Source of the DNA: Succinimonas sp963628765
GTDB lineage: Bacteria > Pseudomonadota > Gammaproteobacteria > Enterobacterales > Succinivibrionaceae
Reading direction: 5' to 3'
NCBI GenBank assembly: GCA_963628765.1
Contig: CAVGFV010000218.1
Coordinates: 1 to 13,580, forward strand
DNA length: 13,580 nucleotides
The position numbers and the translations under genes were made by a program. Below are positions 1-7,755 of the stretch, piece after piece; positions within the stretch are counted from its first letter, which is position 1; every line of letters starts with the position of its first letter. The notes under the pieces were generated by a model. The model saw only the letters and a list, made by a program, of their open reading frames with translations, was not told the origin of the DNA and ran no database searches.

Positions 1-55
1 GTTCCTTTTTCCATACCTTAGGAACTATCGTTTACACAAAATATTATACACTATC
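1..55. repeat. Left arm of a perfect 55-bp terminal inverted repeat
   Basis: The first 55 bases are the exact reverse complement of the last 55 (13526-13580). Identity stops abruptly at base 56 (t here, a in the other arm read inward). Each arm reads inward toward the start of the nearest gene, the acidic protein at 157 here and the amylase at the other end. Inside the arm, gttcct (1-6) can pair with aggaac (20-25). The arm also holds an AT-rich stretch (tattat, 42-47) that could act as a -10, but no good -35 sits at the right distance. A repeat lying flush with both window ends and exactly 55 bp long fits a de Bruijn assembly overlap at a longer inverted repeat. A real terminal repeat or inversion site is the alternative. 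Confidence 0.95.
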
Positions 56-156
56 TTTTACACCATTATTAGTTTCAAGAGATGTTTTATGTGTTTTTAG
101 TGAATATCTAATTATAACTATTTGAATTCAATGCCTTTATATTGAGGATTATATTG

Positions 157-813
157 ATGAACAAGAAAAAACCTAAGATTTATATTGATGGGCAAGTTAA
201 AGCTGATGCATCTGGTGCTGGCTATATCGTTGAGTCCCACGATGAAGAAGGTAAAGATTACGTAGTTCATTATGGCAAATTTCCAGAGCATCTTGATGCT
301 AGCAATACCGAACCTGGATTAAGAACATTGCAACAAAATCGTATTTTAAATGAACCAAATTACGATGAAGCACCGATTTTTATTGAAAGCAAATCCACAG
401 GAGATCTTCTAGGTCCTGAAGACTTTAGATTGATGGAAGGTATTAACTTTAAAGATATTGAAAGTTTTGATCCTTTCTGCGAAGGGGAATCTGATTGGTT
501 CAGAAGATTAAAGATCCATACTGTCCAAGAATATTGTCTGTATATTGAAGATCATACCGATGATAACCGTAGAGTATGCCTAAATGAAGAAGCAGTTAAA
601 TATATTGAAGATCAGATAAAACAGGCTTGGTCTCAAGAACGCTCTTCTGAATATGTCTTTACTTGCGCTGATATTCCAGTAGAGGAAGAAGGTGAAGATA
701 AAGCCCAGGAAGGCGAGACCGCTTCTAGTGGAGAAAATGCTGAATCTACTGAAGATAAGGATAAAAAGAAAGACGAAGACACTTTTGTTCTCGAGCCTTT
801 TAATTTTTCATAA
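157..813 (+). CDS. Hypothetical acidic soluble protein, unrecognised family
   Basis: I do not recognise this 218-residue protein. The ATG at 157 is preferred over the in-frame TTG at 142 because GAGG (144-147) lies nine bases upstream as a ribosome binding site. There is no signal peptide and no membrane segment, so it is probably cytoplasmic. Residues 1-165 look folded, with mixed hydrophobic and charged residues including the segments IYIDGQV, DWFRRLKIHTVQEYCLYI and VKYIEDQIKQAW. About residues 170-210 form a low-complexity tail rich in Glu, Lys, Asp and Ser, followed by a hydrophobic end (FVLEPFNFS). It is a single-gene unit reading away from the left inverted repeat and ending at a strong terminator. 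The codon texture resembles its neighbours, so it is likely a real gene. No function can be assigned. Confidence 0.8.
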   Translation: MNKKKPKIYIDGQVKADASGAGYIVESHDEEGKDYVVHYGKFPEHLDASNTEPGLRTLQQNRILNEPNYDEAPIFIESKSTGDLLGPEDFRLMEGINFKDIESFDPFCEGESDWFRRLKIHTVQEYCLYIEDHTDDNRRVCLNEEAVKYIEDQIKQAWSQERSSEYVFTCADIPVEEEGEDKAQEGETASSGENAESTEDKDKKKDEDTFVLEPFNFS

Positions 814-848
814 CTTGATGTTTTTTAGTTTTAGATTTCTTTAAATAA

Positions 849-887
849 AAAAACGGCTTTATGGGTGATTTCCATAAAGCCGTTTTT
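849..887. terminator. Bidirectional rho-independent terminator
   Basis: The arms aaaaacggctttatgg (849-864) and ccataaagccgttttt (872-887) pair perfectly over 16 bp around a 7-base loop. T-runs follow on both strands. It sits between two convergent genes, the acidic protein (+) and the clostripain-like protease (-), and can end both transcripts. Confidence 0.93.
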
Positions 888-916
888 ATTAAGATTCCGA
901 ACGGTTCCTAGAAGCT

Positions 917-3145
917 TTAGTCCATAAAGTTTCCGATGACATTGCCATCATCTTCATCTTCATCACTGTCTTCATCGTTACTGTTTTGGTAATTATTGTT
1001 ATCTTCAGTGCTATCTTCGTCTTCGTCATCACTATCGGTGCTACTAGTGCTACTGTCATCAGAATTCAATATTCCGCCAAATGCAGAATCAACTGATTCA
1101 CGTTTAAGATTGCCATCTTCATCAGCAGAAATAGTCATGAGAGCTGAAGTTGCTGAATTGCCTTGGGTATCTGTAAAAATAAAACCATTCAGCAAATGAC
1201 CTTCACCAATATCTTCTCTTACAATACGACTATCTTTCTTATATTCGAAGGTTTCAAATTCTTGTTCGTCTTGCTCATCATTATTATCTTCTTCTTCACT
1301 AGTAAGGGTGCCTATAGGGAAAAGAGTGGTAATTTTATCTCCAGGTTTTAGATTGGTAATACGGCCAGGTATTCCATCAGTGATGGTTTGCATACCAGTA
1401 ATACCAAATTTATTATTCTTAAGATCTTGCACAATAATGATATTTTGTCTTTTGCCATTAACTAACACTTCACAGTCATAGGTAGTGTAGTCATCATTAC
1501 TGTTATTAACGATCACTGGTAGGATATGACCATCGAGGCTCGGCCATGTGTTATCGAAATGTTCGGTAAAGATACCTTTATCCCAATCAAGAGTTAATTG
1601 GTTATCAGAGCCGAGCATTAGATATATTCCATCTTCTAATTCTTTGTCTTCACCTGGAAGCACGAAATACATAACGGCGTTTTCTACTAAGGCTATATTA
1701 TTAAGGTATTTTTTATCAACTTTAACATAGCTGTAACCTTCATCATTAATGCTTAATTTTATGTCTTCGAGGTCTTCTATATTGCCTGACTTATGGTTAT
1801 TATCAAGGAAGGAGAAGAGGCTAGTTACTGAGCCTTGGTTAGTTAAGTTTTCTTCAGCTTGAGTAGGTTCGTATGAAGAAACAGATCCACCATTTTGTCC
1901 TGCTTGCGCTTTTAAGAAATCGGTAGCTTTCTTAATGTTGTTATTCATATTGTTGGTGAAGTGTTGGCTATTTCGGCCTACCTGCCAACCATAAATGATT
2001 TTCTGTGGGGTTGGAAAACCATAATTAACCACATAATCAAAATTTTCTTTACCTTTACCTATAGGGTAATAAACACTGAGACCAGTGGATTTCTTATAGG
2101 AGCCTTTATCGTGGTAGATAATGGTATTTTTAAGTTCCTCTTTTACCTTTTTTACTTCAGAAGGAGCTATTTTTGTGAGATTATCTAAATATTGACCAAG
2201 GTCAATTGAATCGGTGTATCCCTCGTTTTTACTTCTTGCTCCATAAGATTCTGCTCTCATACCACTACGGTCGATAGTACTGATGGCAGAATGATCGTTT
2301 TTTACAGCATCTAACATTTTATAGCCAAGATTAGTAAAAGCTAAGGCTAAGCTTGGGAAACGGTCTAAGGAAATTACAGAGAAGGTAACGTCTTCTTCAT
2401 CATAGCTACGGTTATATTTCATGTAAGATTTAGCAATATTGATACCCACTTCTTGAGAAGACATATTAGGGTTCTTTTCGAGAGCTTTTAGCCAAGGTGT
2501 GTAGTTCCAGCCAGTGCCAGGTTCTAGTTCTTCTGAACCAGTCATTACGTGTCCCCAACGTGTCATCCAGTATGCAGTTTCAAGGTTGGCCATTAAGCAT
2601 TCATCGAAGCCAATAATATCAAAAACCTTAGAACGTCCGTTAAAGGCATTGTTTATCGCATCGTTAACATCTTTTACATGGAGGAAATTGTCGTTATGAT
2701 TTTCATCGAAGTTTATACCGCCAGCAGGGCCAGAGCCGTGGTTCCAAAAGATCAAAATTCTATGTTCTGGCTTATACTTGCTTTCACCTAAACGTAGAAA
2801 TTCTTCAAGAGTGGCTCGCTTTCCCATATTGGAGTTATTTAGGGTAGCAATCTGGCTCATATCGTCACCCTTTATTTCATAAATTCCGAGTTCATCTGAG
2901 CTAACTATTTCATTTTTCCACTCGTTTGCGCCACCAGCAGCAACTAGGATCTTTACATTTTTACCAACGCCTGCCTTACTCATTTCTATAAGATCGTCTG
3001 TTGCAGATCCATCTTCAGATTCTAGATTACTTCCTGTCATATAGACATAAATGAGCCAAGGGGTTGTTTCTTTTGCGAAGGCTGGCGAAAAGCCAATAAT
3101 TGTAAGGCATATGATTATGCCCAATAGTTTTTTAAATAGATTCAT
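917..3145 (-). CDS. Secreted clostripain-like (C11) cysteine protease
   Basis: This 742-residue protein has an N-terminal signal peptide (MNLFKK, then a hydrophobic run, probable cleavage after AFA at residue 24), so it is exported. The C11 peptidase domain spans about residues 28-400. The catalytic His is in LIFWNHGSG (His136) and the catalytic Cys in IIGFDECLMANLETAY (Cys183), with the spacing of the clostripain/caspase-like fold. Family members cut after basic residues and often self-activate; that specificity is inferred. About residues 450-690 form an unassigned C-terminal region with two acidic low-complexity stretches (EEEDNNDEQDEQE, and a Ser/Asp/Glu/Asn tail from about 693). The tail may bind Ca2+ or act as a spacer; that is speculative. 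No membrane anchor or sorting motif was seen. The ATG at 3145 is supported by the signal peptide, although the ribosome binding site is weak. The gene is monocistronic and divergent from mepA. Confidence 0.88.
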   Translation of the reverse strand: MNLFKKLLGIIICLTIIGFSPAFAKETTPWLIYVYMTGSNLESEDGSATDDLIEMSKAGVGKNVKILVAAGGANEWKNEIVSSDELGIYEIKGDDMSQIATLNNSNMGKRATLEEFLRLGESKYKPEHRILIFWNHGSGPAGGINFDENHNDNFLHVKDVNDAINNAFNGRSKVFDIIGFDECLMANLETAYWMTRWGHVMTGSEELEPGTGWNYTPWLKALEKNPNMSSQEVGINIAKSYMKYNRSYDEEDVTFSVISLDRFPSLALAFTNLGYKMLDAVKNDHSAISTIDRSGMRAESYGARSKNEGYTDSIDLGQYLDNLTKIAPSEVKKVKEELKNTIIYHDKGSYKKSTGLSVYYPIGKGKENFDYVVNYGFPTPQKIIYGWQVGRNSQHFTNNMNNNIKKATDFLKAQAGQNGGSVSSYEPTQAEENLTNQGSVTSLFSFLDNNHKSGNIEDLEDIKLSINDEGYSYVKVDKKYLNNIALVENAVMYFVLPGEDKELEDGIYLMLGSDNQLTLDWDKGIFTEHFDNTWPSLDGHILPVIVNNSNDDYTTYDCEVLVNGKRQNIIIVQDLKNNKFGITGMQTITDGIPGRITNLKPGDKITTLFPIGTLTSEEEDNNDEQDEQEFETFEYKKDSRIVREDIGEGHLLNGFIFTDTQGNSATSALMTISADEDGNLKRESVDSAFGGILNSDDSSTSSTDSDDEDEDSTEDNNNYQNSNDEDSDEDEDDGNVIGNFMD

Positions 3146-3398
3146 GATTTGTGCTCAGTTACCAGTTTATAGAAAATTTTAAACGGGGAAGCCCATTACT
3201 CTTAAAGGAGTGGTTGAAAATTTTCCGATATTATATATCAGGAATTTTAAATCATAAAAAATATAGAGTTCGTGAAATAGTACACTAGTTTTAAATAAGC
3301 TTAGGTTACTTTTACCTATAGGAATTCTTTTGGGATAGTGACTGAAATAGCATCGGAAATATATTAAAATACCGACTTGATAGTAACGATGATATTTT

Positions 3399-3404
3399 AA
3401 GGAG
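3399..3404 (+). promoter_or_regulatory. Strong Shine-Dalgarno of mepA
   Basis: AAGGAG lies four bases before the ATG at 3409 and fixes that start. The 263-bp divergent space (3146-3408) between the protease and mepA must hold promoters for both. I could not choose a convincing -35/-10 pair; TAAAAT at 3365-3370 is a possible -10 for mepA. Confidence 0.7.
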
Positions 3405-3408
3405 CACC

Positions 3409-4218
3409 ATGCTTTTTTCATCACTTATTTTAGCTAGCGCCGTGAGTTGGGGGGCATTTACAACTCCTAACAAAGCAGAAGAGACCATGCCTATTGGTTC
3501 TTATAGCAATGGCTGTATTTCTGGCGCTGTTTCTGCGAAATTAGATCACCCATATTATCAAGTTATCAGACAGCAGAATAGACGTTTTTATGGCGATCCT
3601 TCTTTAGTTTCTTTCTTGGATAGATTATCTAACAAGACCCATGATAGTGGACTTCCAATTCTTTTAGTTGGAGACATGAGTATGCCTCGTGGCGGTCCAT
3701 TTAAAGGGGGCCATGCTAGTCATCAAATGGGATTGGATGTTGACGTATGGTTCCGCATGGTTTCTAAGCCTCTTTCTAAGAAGGATTTGAAAAAGCCTTG
3801 GGCTCTAACAATCGTTACGGATAACCTATTAAACGTTAATAAATATTACAACAAAAATATTTATACTTTGGTGAGAAGTGCAGCTGAAGATGGCGATGTT
3901 GAACGTATCTTTGTAAGCCCAGCTATTAAAAAGGCTCTTTGCTCTGATACTGCGCAGGATGATGATAGAAGCTGGCTCCGTAAGGTTAGACCTTGGTGGG
4001 GACACGTAGCTCATATGCATGTGCGTTTAGCTTGTCCTAAAGGTAGTGTTTATTGTGAAAAGCAAGCCTTACCGCCAAAGGGCGATGGTTGCGGCGAAGA
4101 AGTCAATAGTTGGCTTGAAGGCTATCGTCATCCGAAACCAAAACCAACGACACCATCAAAACCGAAGCCTAAAAAGGTGCTTCCAGAGCAGTGTCAGAAC
4201 CTCTTAAAGTTATCTTAA
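3409..4218 (+). CDS. mepA: Penicillin-insensitive murein DD-endopeptidase MepA
   Basis: This zinc endopeptidase of the LAS family cuts the D-alanyl-meso-diaminopimelyl cross-links of peptidoglycan in the periplasm. The protein is 269 residues; E. coli MepA is 274. A short hydrophobic N-terminus (residues 1-18) acts as an export signal. The signature block MPRGGPFKGGHASHQMGLDVDVW (given in parts) covers residues 92-114, with His102, His105 and Asp112. The second block, WWGHVAHMHVRLAC, holds His199, His202 and His204. By alignment from memory with E. coli His113, Asp120 and His211, the zinc ligands are His105, Asp112 and His204. Several cysteines of the family (residues 36, 178, 209, 216, 228) are present and may form disulfides. 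A Pro/Lys-rich stretch (residues 241-257) precedes the C-terminus. It is transcribed alone and convergent with the SNF symporter. Confidence 0.95.
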   Translation: MLFSSLILASAVSWGAFTTPNKAEETMPIGSYSNGCISGAVSAKLDHPYYQVIRQQNRRFYGDPSLVSFLDRLSNKTHDSGLPILLVGDMSMPRGGPFKGGHASHQMGLDVDVWFRMVSKPLSKKDLKKPWALTIVTDNLLNVNKYYNKNIYTLVRSAAEDGDVERIFVSPAIKKALCSDTAQDDDRSWLRKVRPWWGHVAHMHVRLACPKGSVYCEKQALPPKGDGCGEEVNSWLEGYRHPKPKPTTPSKPKPKKVLPEQCQNLLKLS

Positions 4219-4247
4219 TTTTCAAGATGAAAAATTAGGTTACAAAT

Positions 4248-4287
4248 AAAAAGAGTCTTTTAAGAAAAATCTTAAAAGACTCTTTTT
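4248..4287. terminator. Bidirectional rho-independent terminator
   Basis: The arms aaaaagagtcttttaaga (4248-4265) and tcttaaaagactcttttt (4270-4287) pair perfectly over 18 bp around a 4-base A loop, with a T-run continuing on the + strand. It lies between the convergent mepA (+) and SNF symporter (-) genes and serves both. Confidence 0.93.
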
Positions 4288-4309
4288 TTGACTGTCTTTA
4301 TCTTAAAAT

Positions 4310-5695
4310 TTAGTTAACGAGATCTTTAATGGTATTCCAATTGGCACTTATAAAAACAGCGATTATAAATGTAGGAATAGCGTATTTAAGATACCATCTT
4401 GAAAACTTTGGTAACTTCCACTTACTTCCTGTATTAACTTCATTATAGAAGCCGTCATTATGCCAACCACTACGAGCAACACAGAAGATAGCGAATACAA
4501 CTGCTCCTAGAGGCATTAAGATATTGCTAAAGATATAATCTTCGATATCAATGATGCCAAGATCCCCTATAGAGATCCAGGAAAGAGGTCCATAACCATA
4601 GGCGGCCGGAAGGGAGATCAGACCAACAATTATGGTATTGATAACCACTGCCGTTTGACGAGACACATTTAAACCATCTCTTACAATAGCATTAAGGTTT
4701 TCAAAAATTGTTAGCACAGAGGATACTGCAGCACAAATGGCTAGTAAGAAGAAGGTTGCCCCAAACCATACACCGATAGTACCGAGACTTTGGAAAATTC
4801 TAACCATGGACTTAAATAGGAGTGACGGCCCTTGGGTTGTTTCAATACCGAAACTCGCACAAGCTGGGAAGATAATAAGACCAGCGCCAATTGCCACCAT
4901 GGTATCTAAAGTGCAGACCCAAAGAGCTTCCTTTGGCAGTGATTTTTCTCTATCCATATAACTTGCAAAGACTAGGATCATGCCGACACCAATACTTAAG
5001 GTGAATACCGCTTGTCCTAGGGCTGCATTACAGGTGTTTATCAGATATTCAAGGTTCACTTTGGAAAAATCTGGGATGAGGTAATTTTTTACACCCTCGA
5101 TGGCGTTTGGTAGAGAGCAGGAATAGCCGATTAAGCCAAACACGGTGAGGAACAGTAGGAGCATGAGAGGTCTTGAAAAACGTTCGAGACCGCGACTTAT
5201 GCTAAACCAACTGATAAAGGAACAAAAAAGTAAGGCTAAAAAGCCATAAATGTACACCATCCCTGAGCTTTCAGTAATCATGCTGGTGAATATTGTGTCG
5301 ACACTATTACTTGGGGCTAAAAAGTCTTGAAAACTAATGCCTATGAAATAATAGATGAGCCAGGCGGCAATAATTGGGTAATAGCCCATAACTAAATAGT
5401 TTGCGAAGATCATGGGGTATTTTGCCCAATGCCACTTGGTATTTGGCTTTTCTAAAACTTCAAAAGATTGTGAAATAGATTTTCTAGAAGCGCGACCTAC
5501 CGACATCTCGGTAAGAAGTATTGGTATACCAATAAATATAAGTATTGCAATATAAATAACGATGAAGATGGCGCCACCATTTGAGCCTGCAACATAAGGA
5601 AATCTCCATAGATTTCCTAATCCGATTGCACTGGATGCTGCAGCAATGATAAAGCCGAATTTTGTGGCAAATTTATCTCTACTATTGCTAGTCAT
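4310..5695 (-). CDS. Sodium-dependent transporter of the SNF/NSS (LeuT) family
   Basis: This inner-membrane symporter couples Na+ to uptake of an amino acid or related amine. The substrate cannot be read from the sequence. The protein is 461 residues from the ATG at 5695, with 11-12 hydrophobic helices. The TM1 signature SSAIGLGNLWRFPY (residues 21-34) carries the unwound GLGN segment with the Na+-site Asn (Asn28) and the gate Arg (Arg31), followed by SNGG. I prefer 5695 to the ATG at 5707 because the resulting N-terminus (MTSNSRDKFATKFGFIIAAA) matches the family and a weak GGGA lies upstream; the longer form would add only four residues. The antiporter gene upstream ends in its own terminator, so this gene is probably transcribed separately from the 5708-5782 gap. 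Its 3' end uses the shared terminator. Confidence 0.92.
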   Translation of the reverse strand: MTSNSRDKFATKFGFIIAAASSAIGLGNLWRFPYVAGSNGGAIFIVIYIAILIFIGIPILLTEMSVGRASRKSISQSFEVLEKPNTKWHWAKYPMIFANYLVMGYYPIIAAWLIYYFIGISFQDFLAPSNSVDTIFTSMITESSGMVYIYGFLALLFCSFISWFSISRGLERFSRPLMLLLFLTVFGLIGYSCSLPNAIEGVKNYLIPDFSKVNLEYLINTCNAALGQAVFTLSIGVGMILVFASYMDREKSLPKEALWVCTLDTMVAIGAGLIIFPACASFGIETTQGPSLLFKSMVRIFQSLGTIGVWFGATFFLLAICAAVSSVLTIFENLNAIVRDGLNVSRQTAVVINTIIVGLISLPAAYGYGPLSWISIGDLGIIDIEDYIFSNILMPLGAVVFAIFCVARSGWHNDGFYNEVNTGSKWKLPKFSRWYLKYAIPTFIIAVFISANWNTIKDLVN

Positions 5696-5782
5696 AAAGA
5701 ATCCCATTTTTATTTGAAAATTTTTCTAGAACGAATTATAGGTAAATAGCTAGGATTTTGTATCGGTTACTGTCGCAATACG

Positions 5783-5818
5783 CACAAAAAAAGACCACGA
5801 ATTTTTTTCCCGTGGTCT
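5783..5818 (-). terminator. Rho-independent terminator of the antiporter gene
   Basis: Read on the - strand, agaccacg (5818-5811) pairs with cgtggtct (5799-5792) around an 11-base A-rich loop. A T-run follows (complement of the A-run at about 5785-5791). It lies 20 bases after the antiporter stop and ahead of the SNF symporter gene, separating the two transcripts. Confidence 0.88.
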
Positions 5819-5825
5819 CTTAAAG

Positions 5826-5849
5826 ATTAGCTATTTAATTAGCTATTTA
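5826..5849. repeat. Perfect 12-bp tandem duplication at a stop codon
   Basis: attagctattta occurs twice head to tail (5826-5837 and 5838-5849). One unit covers the last codons and TAA stop of the antiporter gene; the other lies just downstream and repeats the stop in the same frame. It looks like replication slippage with no coding effect. Confidence 0.85.
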
Positions 5850-6858
5850 TGATTGGTAATTCAATATGGAAATTGGTATTGAATACCTGGTAGATCAAAA
5901 GGGCTGTATAAGCTATGTAGATAATTAGGAAGGTGGAGCCTTCATATCTATTTATAATATTACCGCCTTTTTTGGTAATTTTTAAACAGAAGACGAAGAG
6001 AATAAGGGGTACTATAAGCATAAGTCCCATATCTCTCACAATAAGCTCATTTCCAGTAGGGCAGTCTTTGATTACTCTCGCAATACCAACAACCGCAAGG
6101 GTGTTAAAGATATTGGAGCCTACAATGTTCCCAATCGCAAGATCATTGTTGCCTTTTCTAGCTGCTGCAATTGAGGAAGCAAGCTCAGGAAGAGAGGTTC
6201 CTACAGCTACGATGGTAAGACCTACAATGAGATCGTTAACGCCTAGTAATTTGGCAATGGTTACACCACCAAAAACCAAAAGTTTGGAACTTATAATAAG
6301 TACGATAAGACCTGCAAGAGTAAGTAATAAACATTTCCAAAGTTTTGGAGCTTCGGTATTTTCTTGAGGCGCTTCTTCTTTTTCTTCAGCTCTTTTTGCT
6401 TTGGCTCTCTTTTCTAGTTGTACCGTTCTTGCTACAAAGAGTGCAAAAAGCACTAAAAGGATAATGGCATCAATTCTTGAAATATCACCGTCACTAACTA
6501 GTACTAATGAAATAATGGTAAAAAATATAAGCTTAGGAATTTCATTTTTTAAGATGGCTGGATCAACGTTAATCGGTGATATTAAAGCTGTGATTCCTAA
6601 AATTAACGCAATGTTACAGATATTTGAGCCGTAGGCATTACCTAATGCTAAAGCAGGTGTACCGTTTAAAGCAGCCGTTGCTGATACAAGCATTTCTGGG
6701 ACAGAGGTTCCAAAACCTACGATGAACATACCAATTAAGAATTGTGATAAACCGAGGAATTTAGCAGTGCTAGAGGCTCCTGATACAAACCAGTCAGCAC
6801 TTTTTACAAGAAAAAAGAGACCGGATATCAAGGCTAGGATTGCCAACGTTAGCTCCAT
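5839..6858 (-). CDS. Calcium/sodium antiporter, CaCA family (YrbG-like)
   Basis: This 339-residue inner-membrane antiporter probably exchanges Ca2+ for Na+, as in the YrbG branch of the CaCA superfamily. The two inverted alpha-repeats are plain: VGFGTSVPEMLVSATAALNG with LGNAYGSNICNIALILG (about residues 47-88), and VAVGTSLPELASSIAAARKG with IGNIVGSNIFNTLAVVG (about 217-258). Both carry the G-T-S-x-P-E motif with the ion-binding Glu (Glu55 and Glu225) and the GN...GSN motif. There are about ten hydrophobic helices. The halves are joined by a charged cytoplasmic linker (about 147-172, Lys/Arg/Glu-rich). The ATG at 6858 has a good ribosome binding site (AAAGGAG seven bases upstream). The gene stands alone, with a terminator behind it and a long divergent gap before it. 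Confidence 0.94.
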   Translation of the reverse strand: MELTLAILALISGLFFLVKSADWFVSGASSTAKFLGLSQFLIGMFIVGFGTSVPEMLVSATAALNGTPALALGNAYGSNICNIALILGITALISPINVDPAILKNEIPKLIFFTIISLVLVSDGDISRIDAIILLVLFALFVARTVQLEKRAKAKRAEEKEEAPQENTEAPKLWKCLLLTLAGLIVLIISSKLLVFGGVTIAKLLGVNDLIVGLTIVAVGTSLPELASSIAAARKGNNDLAIGNIVGSNIFNTLAVVGIARVIKDCPTGNELIVRDMGLMLIVPLILFVFCLKITKKGGNIINRYEGSTFLIIYIAYTALLIYQVFNTNFHIELPIINS

Positions 6859-7222
6859 TTTTGCTCCTTTAAAAATTTGTTTGCAAGTTTTTAAACATAT
6901 CTATCAAAGTAAGGCTTTTACAAAAGACACTGAGACGTTTGCTTATTTGGGCGGTTAAACTGGAATGCGTTTAAAACAGCACAACTTAACATTATCAATA
7001 TCCAATTTTATGTATACCAATAAGAGCCATGCTAGGATCGATAGTCTAGTAGGGCTAATTATACAATATACAAAAAGTGTTCACATTGTATTTTTTTGGT
7101 ATGCATTCGGTAAATAATTCCGTTCGTTTAGTTTCAAATAAATCTCTTGGAACGTTTATAAGATTTCCAATATCACGACAATTATTGCATAAAGTAATAA
7201 CTTGGCTTTAAGAGAGGAACAC
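6859..7222. other. 364-bp divergent intergenic region
   Basis: This gap separates the antiporter (-) from the flavoprotein (+) and must hold both promoters. I see no RNA gene or credible small ORF. Two dyads are visible: ATACAAT (7061-7067) with ATTGTAT (7085-7091), followed by a T-run on the + strand, and TTGGAA (7147-7152) with TTCCAA (7165-7170), close to a candidate flavoprotein promoter. The first could be a weak terminator or a protein site. The remainder is featureless AT-rich sequence. Confidence 0.6.
7133..7162 (+). promoter_or_regulatory. Candidate promoter of the flavoprotein gene
   Basis: TTCAAA (7133-7138) and TATAAG (7157-7162) are spaced 18 bp apart and lie about 60 bases before the ATG. 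The TTGGAA/TTCCAA dyad (7147-7170) brackets the -10, so a regulator binding there could block transcription. This is a by-eye match in AT-rich DNA. Confidence 0.3.
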
Positions 7223-7753
7223 ATGAAGGTACTAGCTATTCTAGGAAGCCCTAGAAGATACGGTAATACAGCATTACTAACCGATAAGTTCCTTGAAGGT
7301 TGCACGGGAGCCGGGCATGAAACTAAGAAAATTTTCTTAAGAGAAAAGGACATCTCTTTTTGCCGTGGCTGTGAGGCCTGTACCCGCTCCCAACGTTGCG
7401 TAATCAATGATGATATGGCTGGAATCTTAAATGAAATGCTAGCGAGTCAAGTAATCGTCCTTGCTACACCAGTGTATTTCTATTCAATTACCGGGCTTAT
7501 GAAAAACTTTATCGATCGTTGTCTTCCCATATACACAGATCTCGGCAATAAGGATTACTATTTTATTTCCGCAATGGCTGACACTGAAGTAGCCAACATG
7601 GATCGTGCTATGGCGTCTTTAAGAGGCTTTACAGACTGTATCCCTGGAGCACGAGTACGCGGTGAAATTAGAGCTCCTGGCGTTTGGAAGGCGGGTGAAG
7701 TGCAAAACTTGGCCATTATGACTGACGCTTATAGTCTCGGTCTTAAGGTTTAA
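7223..7753 (+). CDS. Flavodoxin-fold FMN oxidoreductase with iron-sulfur-type cysteine motif
   Basis: This 176-residue cytoplasmic flavoprotein belongs to the NAD(P)H-dependent FMN reductase / flavodoxin_2 group. The N-terminal beta strand and phosphate-binding loop read MKVLAILGSPRRYGNTALL, with GSPRxxGNT as the FMN-binding signature. A compact cluster CRGCEACTRSQRC gives Cys47, Cys50, Cys53 and Cys59. This CX2CX2CX5C spacing matches the range of the iron-sulfur flavoprotein (Isf) motif that holds a 4Fe-4S cluster. The segment ATPVYFYSITGLMKNFIDR (about 85-103) is the family's second flavin-contact block. It probably carries electrons between NAD(P)H or ferredoxin and an unknown acceptor, perhaps in oxidative-stress defence; that role is inferred. 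The ATG at 7223 has GAGAGG upstream; the longer in-frame TTG at 7202 is unnecessary. Its stop lies 2 bp from the umuC stop on the opposite strand, with no terminator between. Confidence 0.88.
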   Translation: MKVLAILGSPRRYGNTALLTDKFLEGCTGAGHETKKIFLREKDISFCRGCEACTRSQRCVINDDMAGILNEMLASQVIVLATPVYFYSITGLMKNFIDRCLPIYTDLGNKDYYFISAMADTEVANMDRAMASLRGFTDCIPGARVRGEIRAPGVWKAGEVQNLAIMTDAYSLGLKV

Positions 7754-7755
7754 TC

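Noticed and set aside
45..53. TTATACACT resembles a DnaA box (TTATNCACA)
   Set aside because: It has one mismatch, stands alone in AT-rich DNA, and has no origin-type cluster or replication gene nearby.
996..1199. Open frame on the + strand with Ser/Leu/Val-rich product
   Set aside because: It is the antisense of the acidic low-complexity tail of the C11 protease, with no ribosome binding site.
3179..3424. Open frame on the - strand in the protease/mepA gap
   Set aside because: It overlaps the mepA start and ribosome binding site, has unlike-protein composition and no ribosome binding site of its own.
5933..6367. Long open frame opposite the antiporter gene
   Set aside because: It is a shadow of a transmembrane gene with clear alpha-repeats on the other strand.
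7061..7100. ATACAAT/ATTGTAT dyad with T-run as an intrinsic terminator
   Set aside because: The stem is weak and AT-only apart from one pair, the loop is 17 bases, and no + strand gene ends upstream of it.
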